Under the pieces are notes generated by a model. That model was not told the DNA's origin. It did not search any database and was given only the letters and a program-made list of their open reading frames with translations. Both the position numbers and the translations under genes were made by a program. Shown one piece after another: positions 55,050 to 62,430 of a stretch of 64,000 nucleotides of DNA. This DNA comes from Leeuwenhoekiella sp044542075 (GTDB lineage: Bacteria; Bacteroidota; Bacteroidia; Flavobacteriales; Flavobacteriaceae), in assembly GCF_044542075.1 (NCBI RefSeq), contig NZ_JBITTU010000008.1, positions 1 through 64,000 on the forward strand, read 5' to 3'. Position 1 is the first letter of the stretch; each line of letters starts with the position of its first letter.

Positions 55050-56882
55050 TTAGGACTCTCTAGCAGACTCTTCTTCCTCGCGCTTAGATTGCTCTAGTTT
55101 TTGCTCTAATTCTGCCTGAAACTCTTCTAAAACCGGTTTTACTGTACTTTCAGGAAGATCTTCTATACGTATATACATTAACCCGTCTATTGCGTCATTA
55201 AAAAGCGGATCTACATTAAAAGCGACTACTTTAGCATTTTGTTTAATGTATTTTTTGATCAAAACAGGAAGACGCAGGTTTCCGGTTTCCATCTCTTCAA
55301 TGATTTTATCAAACTTATTCAGGTCTGCTTCTGTCTCGTCAAAAACAAATTCTTTATCAGCATCCTTCAGCTTAACCTTAAATTCTTTTTTCGGCCTAAT
55401 GTATTGTGCCACATAAGGATCGTAGTAATGCGAGCGCATAAATTCAATCATCAAAGATTTTGAGAAATTAGAAAACTGGTTGCTAATACTTACCCCGCCT
55501 ATAAGGTATTTATGCTCCGGAAAGCGTAGCGTTGTGTGCACAATACCTCTCCACAACAGGAATAAAGGCATTGGTTTTTGCTGATATTCTTTTATTATAA
55601 ATGCGCGCCCCATCTCGATACTCTCGCCCATCATTTTGTGCAATTCTGGTTCAAATCTAAAGAGACTTTGAAGGTAAAATCCGTTGATACCAAACTTGGG
55701 CATTATTTGAGAACCCAGTCCCATACGGTATGCACCGGCAATTTTTTTATTGTCTTCATCCCATAAAAACAGGTGATGATAATGGCGGTCATAACCATCA
55801 AGGTCTGTAGGCTCATTAGTTCCTTCGCCCACTTCTCTAAACGTGATCTCGCGTAAACGACCTATCTCATTTAAGATATTCGGAATTATTTCGGCGGAAG
55901 CCAAAAATACCTCATAATTTTTGCTTTGCAGCAAACGACGCTCATTATCCCTAAGGAAATTAACCTCTTCTTCAATAAGCTCAGACTTCACACCTTTAAC
56001 AATCTTCTTAGGCTCTTTAGGCACTTTTAAAGACTGCGGAATAGTACTTAAAATAGACTTTTTCTCAAAAGTCTTGGCGAGCATATAGGTTTTCTTTCTT
56101 AAAAATTCGGTGAATTCTTCTAAGGTGGAATGCTCTTTTTGAGCTGCTACATTTATAGGATTCCCTATACGTACGTGAATGGTACGCTTCTTCTGTGTGA
56201 GTAATTCTGAAGGTAATTTTGCTGTACGCAACGTATCACTTATTCGGGATAATTGATAAAACAGCCGGCTATTTTTTGCGTGAAAATAAATAGGAACAAT
56301 AGGCACTTCTGCTCGTTTTACGAGCTTCATTGCAGCTTCTTCCCAGGGTTTATCTATGATTAACTTGTCGTCTTTGTAAGTAGAAACCTCTCCCGCAGGA
56401 AAAATCCCTAAGGGATGTCCATCTCTCAAATGTGTAATCGCCTGTTTAAATCCTGCAATGCTCGATTTTGCATCCTTGTGATCTTCAAAAGGATTTACAG
56501 GCATCACGTAGGGTTTAAGCGGCTCTATACGATGCAGTAAAAAATTGGCTATAATTTTAAAATCTGGGCGCTGCTCTATCATCAGCTTTAAAAGCAAAAT
56601 ACCATCTATGCCACCCAGCGGATGATTACTTATGGTTATATAACTTCCGGTTTTAGGAAGTCTTTTTAAATCTTCTTCAGGAATATCAAAATCGATCTCG
56701 AACTCACCTAAAATTGCATTTAGAAACTCCAAGTCGCTTAAATGCTTATTGCGATCATAAATCTCGTTTGCTTTTGAGATTTTGAGCACCTTCATAAGTG
56801 TCCAACCCATAAATGTACCCGCAAAACCAAATTTGTCTACGTTAATTGCTTTTGCGACTTCTTTTGCGGTAACTAATCCCAT
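55050..56882 (-). CDS. Fused PlsC-type acyltransferase / GNAT acyltransferase (OlsF-like aminolipid synthase)
   Basis: The product is 610 residues. The N-terminal half is a PlsC-like O-acyltransferase with SNHPLGGIDGILLL (an HX5D variant of HX4D) and LGIFPAGEVSTYKDDKLIID. The C-terminal half is a hemolysin-type GNAT (Acetyltransf_5) with LREITFREVGEGTNEPTDLD, YHHLFLWDEDNKKIAGAYRMG and EMGRAFI. A charged C-terminus (EQSKREEEESARES) follows. This fused layout matches OlsF-type enzymes, which make ornithine lipids by N- then O-acylation; related split enzymes make glycine lipids in Bacteroides. The amino acid used here cannot be told. Membrane-associated action is expected. Confidence 0.85.
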   Translation of the reverse strand: MGLVTAKEVAKAINVDKFGFAGTFMGWTLMKVLKISKANEIYDRNKHLSDLEFLNAILGEFEIDFDIPEEDLKRLPKTGSYITISNHPLGGIDGILLLKLMIEQRPDFKIIANFLLHRIEPLKPYVMPVNPFEDHKDAKSSIAGFKQAITHLRDGHPLGIFPAGEVSTYKDDKLIIDKPWEEAAMKLVKRAEVPIVPIYFHAKNSRLFYQLSRISDTLRTAKLPSELLTQKKRTIHVRIGNPINVAAQKEHSTLEEFTEFLRKKTYMLAKTFEKKSILSTIPQSLKVPKEPKKIVKGVKSELIEEEVNFLRDNERRLLQSKNYEVFLASAEIIPNILNEIGRLREITFREVGEGTNEPTDLDGYDRHYHHLFLWDEDNKKIAGAYRMGLGSQIMPKFGINGFYLQSLFRFEPELHKMMGESIEMGRAFIIKEYQQKPMPLFLLWRGIVHTTLRFPEHKYLIGGVSISNQFSNFSKSLMIEFMRSHYYDPYVAQYIRPKKEFKVKLKDADKEFVFDETEADLNKFDKIIEEMETGNLRLPVLIKKYIKQNAKVVAFNVDPLFNDAIDGLMYIRIEDLPESTVKPVLEEFQAELEQKLEQSKREEEESARES

Positions 56883-57020
56883 TAATTTCTAGTGTTCAAA
56901 ACCTTTAAGTAACAATAAAGGTCATTTCGTTTTAACTAAATTATTTTGAAGGCAAGGCCTACTATTAAAAGACCACCAAGAAGGTAGAAAACAAAGATAG
57001 GCAAAAACGCAGCAAGCAAC

Positions 57021-58277
57021 CTACACGGTAACCAGTTGAACGGTGTTTTGCGCAACTTGTTTTAATAATATCTGTTTATTTAATTCTAAAACTTTAATAG
57101 ATTCATCTGTAGCGTGACGCAGCGTATACAATGATACATCCTGATGCACAGTAACTTTAAAATCTGCTCGCAACTTTGCAACAAGAGTATCTAAGTTTTT
57201 GTATTTATTATCTATACATACCGAAAAACTAATAGCAGAGTTCTGTATTAAATCTACTTTCATTTTGTAAGTGCCTAATAATTTAAAAATATCACCAATA
57301 TTCTCTTCGGCCATAAATGAAAAATCTAATGATGCCAACTCTAGTAGCACCTGACTGGTTTTTAGAATATAGCAAGGTACTTCGGGTTCTATAGTTTTAC
57401 CCAAACTTACCTGTGTTCCTGATGCTTTACAATCATTAAATGAGCGCACATAAAGCGGTATCTCTTTACGTTGCAACGGCTGTAATGTTTTAGGATGTAT
57501 CACCGAGGCTCCATAAAAAGCCAGTTCAATCGCTTCCTGATAAGATATAAACTTTAGTAAAACAGCATTTTCAAAATAACGTGGGTCTGCACTTAAAACA
57601 CCCGGTACATCTTTCCAGATAGTAACCTGTTTGGCATTTAAACAATAGGCAATTATAGCAGCCGTGTAATCACTGCCTTCTCTTCCTAATGTTGTGGTAA
57701 ACCCATTAGCATCAGATCCTATAAAACCCTGCATCAGCTGAATCCCACTTTTGGGCAAATTTCTGCTTAGATTACGCATTGTGAGTTCCCAGTTTACTTT
57801 TCCTTCGCGATAACTTGCATCAGTTTTTATATACTCTCTTACATCGTGCAATATGCTTCCTAAACCTTGCTCCTGTAAATAGGCATTTACGATAGTAGTA
57901 CTTAAGAGTTCGCCATAACCCACAATCTGGTCATACACAAAGTCATAGTCTGGAGATTTATTTCGATTTAAAAAACCTCTTAACTCATCAAAAAGGCTTT
58001 GTAATCTTTTAAATACGGGTGCGGCAGGGTTTTCAAACAACTCACCTGCAAGAGCGAAATGATATTCAATAACGGGCTGCAACGCTTCAGCACAAAGATC
58101 TTTAGACTCAAAATACGCAGCAATTACACGCTCTAGAGCATTAGTCATCTTACCCATCGCCGAAACCACAATGATGAGATCTTGATTATCGGTTTCCTTG
58201 AGTACATTTATTAAATTACGAACACCTGCTGCACTTGCCACAGAAGCGCCTCCAAACTTGTAAACTTCAAAACTCAT
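57021..58277 (-). CDS. Aspartate kinase (monofunctional)
   Basis: The product is 418 residues. The amino-acid kinase domain has EVYKFGGASVASAAGVRNL and GREGSDYTAAIIAYCLNAK. The C-terminal ACT-type part (IGDIFKLLGTYKMKVDLIQ; SVCIDNKYKNLDTLVAKL) suggests feedback control by lysine or threonine. It phosphorylates aspartate at the start of the Lys, Thr, Met and diaminopimelate pathway. The GNAT gene lies 6 bp upstream, so the two are co-transcribed. Confidence 0.94.
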   Translation of the reverse strand: MSFEVYKFGGASVASAAGVRNLINVLKETDNQDLIIVVSAMGKMTNALERVIAAYFESKDLCAEALQPVIEYHFALAGELFENPAAPVFKRLQSLFDELRGFLNRNKSPDYDFVYDQIVGYGELLSTTIVNAYLQEQGLGSILHDVREYIKTDASYREGKVNWELTMRNLSRNLPKSGIQLMQGFIGSDANGFTTTLGREGSDYTAAIIAYCLNAKQVTIWKDVPGVLSADPRYFENAVLLKFISYQEAIELAFYGASVIHPKTLQPLQRKEIPLYVRSFNDCKASGTQVSLGKTIEPEVPCYILKTSQVLLELASLDFSFMAEENIGDIFKLLGTYKMKVDLIQNSAISFSVCIDNKYKNLDTLVAKLRADFKVTVHQDVSLYTLRHATDESIKVLELNKQILLKQVAQNTVQLVTV

Positions 58278-58283
58278 AAGCTA

Positions 58284-58775
58284 TTAATCGAGTATTCCTT
58301 TAGTAGACAGAAATTTCTTCATAGCCTCGGTATCCATTTGTACCGTATTCCACTCGCGCATCACATTTGCTCCCGAAGCTTTGTAAAAATCAACTGCAGA
58401 AGTATTCCAGTCTAGTACGACCCATTCAACACGCTTCAAACCTAGCTTATAGGTATAATTAATAACTTCGGTATATAATGCCATGCCTAAGCCTTCACCA
58501 CGGTATTGCTGGCGTACAATGAGATCTTCAAGATGTACGGTACGACCTTTCCAGGTAGAAAACCTAAAATATACAAGTGCTATTCCCAGAATTTCACCTT
58601 CGCGTTCTGCAATAAAACAGGTAAAATCTGCATCGTCACCAGTACCATAAGCGATAAGGTCATCTACAGTTACCTCAACGGCATCCGGCTCTTTTTCATA
58701 TATAGCAAGCTCCTTGATTAACCGTAAAACCTGAGCCATATCGTTAGATTCTGCTATGCGTATGTTTGCATTCAT
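58284..58775 (-). CDS. GNAT-family N-acetyltransferase
   Basis: The product is 163 residues. It has IRIAESNDMAQVLRLIKELA at the N-terminus, the acetyl-CoA binding motif A in VHLEDLIVRQQYRGEGLGMALY, and a late DWNTSAVDFYKASGA helix. It resembles diamine/spermidine N-acetyltransferase-like members, but the substrate is not readable. The gene sits directly before the aspartate kinase gene on the same strand. Confidence 0.9.
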   Translation of the reverse strand: MNANIRIAESNDMAQVLRLIKELAIYEKEPDAVEVTVDDLIAYGTGDDADFTCFIAEREGEILGIALVYFRFSTWKGRTVHLEDLIVRQQYRGEGLGMALYTEVINYTYKLGLKRVEWVVLDWNTSAVDFYKASGANVMREWNTVQMDTEAMKKFLSTKGILD

Positions 58776-58871
58776 AAAATGAGATTTTCTAGATAAAGAT
58801 ACATTTAAAAAAAAAGAACAAAATTACAGGAATATCTATGCATTTAAATTATTTGTTGATTTTAACTAAAT

Positions 58872-58901
58872 AAAAAACCCGCTACAACAAGTTGTAACGG
58901 G
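58872..58901 (-). terminator. Terminator of the TerB-like gene
   Basis: Read on the minus strand, CCCGTTACAA and TTGTAGCGGG pair (one wobble) around a 4-nt loop and are followed by TTTTTT. It lies 27 bp past the stop codon at 58928. Confidence 0.85.
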
Positions 58902-58927
58902 CCTGAAATATATATTTTAATAAACGG

Positions 58928-59353
58928 TTATCTCTTGTTTAAAAGATAAATATAATCTTCAAAATCTACACCACCTTGAAAAATCTCGATAGATCGCTCT
59001 ATTAAACTTTTTGCTTTTTCTGCACTGAAACCCAGACCTATCGCATATTTCTCAATTAAAAAACGCTCGTGATCATCAATCTCGTGATCAATAAATATCA
59101 TCTTAAATAAATCGTGTAAACGCTCTAATCGTTTTTCTGAAGTATTAGGAGGATTAATAGGGTATTTACGTGCATTTTCAACGATATCAACATATTCACT
59201 CTCGTCAATATCTAGTTTAACTGCAAAACGCTTCAAAAGTTTTGTTTCTTCTGCGTTAAGTTCACCATCAACCGTAGCCATATTTGCAATTGCTGCAAAA
59301 TGACCCAGGTTGCGTCTGTGTTCTCCGCTATCAAATAAATCTGTAAAAGACAT
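58928..59353 (-). CDS. TerB-like (tellurite resistance/DjlA-N) domain protein
   Basis: The product is 141 residues, an all-helical TerB fold. It has FAAIANMATVDGELNAEETK, with the acidic DGELxxxE metal-binding segment, and a second acidic repeat IDHEIDDHERFLIEKYAIGL. TerB-domain proteins are linked to envelope stress and metal sensing, but the specific role here is unknown. It is a single-gene unit with its own terminator. Confidence 0.88.
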   Translation of the reverse strand: MSFTDLFDSGEHRRNLGHFAAIANMATVDGELNAEETKLLKRFAVKLDIDESEYVDIVENARKYPINPPNTSEKRLERLHDLFKMIFIDHEIDDHERFLIEKYAIGLGFSAEKAKSLIERSIEIFQGGVDFEDYIYLLNKR

Positions 59354-59721
59354 GGTTGTATTTTTAAGAGCTCAAAGATAATTAATATGTAATCTTATTA
59401 AAATATAAAAGCAATTATTTGAGAGATTACATTTTTAGCATAAAAAAACTAAAATGCACTGGGCTATACGCACTACACGGTGCTTACTACTATCCCTATC
59501 TCAACGGTATTATTTAAGAAATATAGTTTGCCAGGTATATTCCAAACTTCTTTTTCCTGTTATCTAATTCTCTTTCATGTTCTACAGTATTTTCCACTTT
59601 AAAAAATCCTGTTTGATTCCCTATAATTTAAACAACCCTATAACCATTAACAATAATTACGTGTTGACGCTAATATTTTCTTAATCTCACAAAAGCTTTT
59701 CAGTCTGCATTGTAACTTTAA
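59354..59721. other. Intergenic region with a possible degenerate flavobacterial repeat element
   Basis: This is 368 bp without a supported gene, between the divergently transcribed TerB-like gene and the repair cassette. At about 59458-59502, GGGCTATACGCACTACACGG and CTACTATCCCTATCTC resemble the ends of an intergenic repeat I recall from flavobacterial genomes (GGGCTATCCGC ... CTATCCCTAACGC). It is much shortened here. No clear promoter for the downstream exonuclease gene was found. Confidence 0.35.
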
Positions 59722-60762
59722 ATAAAAAAGCTAGAAATCATCGCAGAACCACTCTTACAGTTTAACGACAAAGGTATTTATTGCGCTGCCGCGAAAGTTT
59801 ATCTTGATCCCTGGAAACCGGTAAATAAAGCCATTATATCCCATGGTCATGCAGATCATAGCCGCTATGGCCATAAAGCATACATTACGCATCATACTAA
59901 TGTCCCTATTATACGTCACCGGCTGGGGGAAATTAACGTAACTGGCAAAGAATGGGGCGAGACGTTCGTGATCAACAACGTAAAATTTAGTCTGCACCCG
60001 GCTGGTCACATTATAGGTAGCTCGCAGATACGGGTAGAGCACAAAGGTGAAGTATGGGTATTTACTGGCGATTACAAAACTGAAGATGATGGCATTGCGG
60101 TACCTTATGAGTCGATAAAATGCCACACATTTATTACTGAAAGTACCTTTGGACTTCCGGCATTTAAATGGCGCCCGCAAGCTGAAGTATTTACGGATAT
60201 TAACAATTGGTGGGCAGAAAATAAAGCCGAAGGGAAGACCTCTATAATATTTGGATATTCATTGGGTAAAGCACAACGATTACTGCGCTACCTGGACACA
60301 GACATTGGTAAGATATATACCCACGGGGCAATAGAAAACATGACCGAAGTCATACGACCGCTTACCCCAATGCCGGTAACCACACGTGTAACCCGAGAGA
60401 CCAAAAAAGAAGATTTTATAGGCAATATTGTGGTTGCTCCGCCCAGCGCACACGGCAGTACGTGGATACGTAAGATGGTTCCCTACGTTACCGCATCTGC
60501 GAGTGGTTGGATGACTTTTCGCGGAGCGCGAAGAAGAAGAGCCATAGATAAAGGTTTTGTACTTAGCGACCATTGTGACTGGCAAGGTTTACTAGAAAGC
60601 GTAAAAGCCACTGGCGCAGAAAAAATCATTAGCACCCACGGTTATACCGATATTTTTACGCGCTTTTTACTGGAACAAGGTTACGACGCCCGCACCGAAG
60701 CCACACAATACGAAGGTGAACTCGGTGAAGAAAATAAAAAAGAAGAAGTAGAAGATAATTAA
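59722..60762 (+). CDS. Ligase-associated DNA exonuclease (metallo-beta-lactamase fold), with apparent non-canonical ATA start
   Basis: The frame is open from 59722 and encodes LLQFNDKGIYCAAAKVYLDP and ISHGHADHSRYG (HxHADH metal site, residues 41-46), followed by HPAGHIIGSSQIR, FTGDYKTE and LSDHCDWQGLL. That is a complete metallo-beta-lactamase/beta-CASP-like nuclease of 346 residues, the family length. No ATG, GTG or TTG occurs in frame before GTG 59968, and starting there would delete the active site. The codon at the expected start is ATA (ATA-AAA-AAG-CTA), one base from ATG. It is either an unusual start, a mutation or a base-call error. The gene heads a cassette with the ligase and helicase. 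Confidence 0.8.
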   Translation: MKKLEIIAEPLLQFNDKGIYCAAAKVYLDPWKPVNKAIISHGHADHSRYGHKAYITHHTNVPIIRHRLGEINVTGKEWGETFVINNVKFSLHPAGHIIGSSQIRVEHKGEVWVFTGDYKTEDDGIAVPYESIKCHTFITESTFGLPAFKWRPQAEVFTDINNWWAENKAEGKTSIIFGYSLGKAQRLLRYLDTDIGKIYTHGAIENMTEVIRPLTPMPVTTRVTRETKKEDFIGNIVVAPPSAHGSTWIRKMVPYVTASASGWMTFRGARRRRAIDKGFVLSDHCDWQGLLESVKATGAEKIISTHGYTDIFTRFLLEQGYDARTEATQYEGELGEENKKEEVEDN

Positions 60763-60813
60763 CTACTCCGCTGCCTTTTTCTATTTGGAAGGGCCGGGGA
60801 TAGGTACAGCGAT

Positions 60814-62424
60814 ATGAAAGCATTTGCACAACTTATCAGAAAAATAGATAGCACTAACAAGACTAATGTTAAGGTAGATGCACTTACTCACTATTTTCAG
60901 CAGGCTTCGCCTAAAGATAAGGTGTGGACGATTGCTATACTTTCACACCGTCGCCCACCACGACCGGTAAACACAACATTATTGCGTACCTGGGCGACAG
61001 AACTCGCCAAAATTCCCTTATGGTTGTTTGAAGAGAGTTACCACATCGTAGGCGATCTCGCAGAAACGATTGCGCTTATAATTCCGGCTTCTGAAGAAAG
61101 TACTGAAAAAAGCCTGACGCAGTTTCTTGAAGAAATGATTGCCCTTAAGAAAAAAACCGATGAAGAAAAACGAGAATATCTTCACGAAAACTGGACGAAC
61201 CTCAACTATTATGAGCGCTTTGTTTTTACTAAACTCATTACCGGAAGCTTCCGTATAGGGGTAAGTCAGAAATTGATGACTCGTGCATTAGCAAAAGCCA
61301 CAGGTATAGATATTGACGTTTTAGCTTACAAGTTAATGGGAAATTGGGATCCTAAAAAAATTAGTTTTCAAGAACTTATTTTAGAAGAAAATGCAGCAGA
61401 TTATCTCAGTAAACCCTACCCCTTTTACCTCGCCTATGCTATTGAAGATAAACCCGAAGATTTAGGTGATGTAAATAATTGGTTTGCAGAACACAAATGG
61501 GATGGAATACGTTCTCAGGTAATTATTCGTAATGAAGAATTATTTGTATGGAGTCGCGGGGAAGAACTGGTTACCGATAAATATCCTGAGTTTGAAACCT
61601 TTGTTTCAGCATTACCTAACGGAACCGTATTAGACGGAGAGATTCTGCCTTATAAAGAGAATACAATAGGCACATTTAATGATTTACAAACCCGGATAGG
61701 ACGAAAAAATATTACGAAAGCCCAACTCAAAAAAACTCCTGTAATTCTTAAAGCTTACGATATTCTGGAGTGGGATGGCAAAGACATTCGTGATATGGCT
61801 TTCGCCGAAAGACGTAAAATTTTAGAAAAACTTTATGCAGACGCTAAATCTGAAGAATTGCCATTACACCTTTCTGAAACTATTGAGTTTTCAAACTGGG
61901 AAGAAGCAGCACTAGAACGGGAGCGCAGTCGCGAAGTGATGTCTGAAGGCTTAATGCTTAAACGAAAAGACTCGCCCTATCTCGTAGGCCGTAAAAAAGG
62001 CGACTGGTGGAAATGGAAAGTCGATCCGCTTACTATAGATGCTGTCCTCACCTATGCGATGCGCGGTCACGGTAGACGCAGCAACCTGTTTACAGATTAT
62101 ACATTCGGTCTTTGGGATGACGATAAAGAAGAACTTATAACATTTGCTAAAGCCTATTCGGGATTAACAGATGCCGAGTTTCGCAGTCTTGATGCCTGGA
62201 TTAAAAAAAATACGTTAGAACGTTTTGGACCCGTACGTAGCGTGACCCCTCATCATGTTTTTGAGATTGCCTTTGAAGGTATTGCGCTTTCAAAGAGACA
62301 CAAAAGCGGCGTCGCCACCCGTTTCCCGCGTATGCTGCGCTGGCGGAAAGACAAAAAAATTGAAGATGCTAATACCTTAGAAGACCTCAAGCAATTGATT
62401 CCGAAGCCTGAAAAAGGTGAATAA
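60814..62424 (+). CDS. ATP-dependent DNA ligase (ligase-associated repair cassette)
   Basis: The product is 536 residues. The N-terminal ~200-residue DNA-binding domain includes YERFVFTKLITGSFRIGVSQ. The adenylation domain has nucleotidyl lysine Lys228 in HKWDGIRSQ, motif III YDILEWDG, motif IV SEGLMLKRKDSPY and motif V GDWWKWKVDPLTIDAVL. An OB domain ends VATRFPRMLRWRKDK. It seals nicks with ATP. Main replication in bacteria uses NAD-dependent LigA, so this is an accessory repair ligase. It lies 51 bp after the exonuclease gene and 6 bp before the helicase gene. Confidence 0.95.
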   Translation: MKAFAQLIRKIDSTNKTNVKVDALTHYFQQASPKDKVWTIAILSHRRPPRPVNTTLLRTWATELAKIPLWLFEESYHIVGDLAETIALIIPASEESTEKSLTQFLEEMIALKKKTDEEKREYLHENWTNLNYYERFVFTKLITGSFRIGVSQKLMTRALAKATGIDIDVLAYKLMGNWDPKKISFQELILEENAADYLSKPYPFYLAYAIEDKPEDLGDVNNWFAEHKWDGIRSQVIIRNEELFVWSRGEELVTDKYPEFETFVSALPNGTVLDGEILPYKENTIGTFNDLQTRIGRKNITKAQLKKTPVILKAYDILEWDGKDIRDMAFAERRKILEKLYADAKSEELPLHLSETIEFSNWEEAALERERSREVMSEGLMLKRKDSPYLVGRKKGDWWKWKVDPLTIDAVLTYAMRGHGRRSNLFTDYTFGLWDDDKEELITFAKAYSGLTDAEFRSLDAWIKKNTLERFGPVRSVTPHHVFEIAFEGIALSKRHKSGVATRFPRMLRWRKDKKIEDANTLEDLKQLIPKPEKGE

Positions 62425-62430
62425 TCTGGT

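Noticed and set aside
59755..60180. Minus-strand frame opposite the exonuclease start
   Set aside because: It is antisense to the HxHADH-containing coding frame, which has strong family motifs. No motifs are seen in the antisense product.
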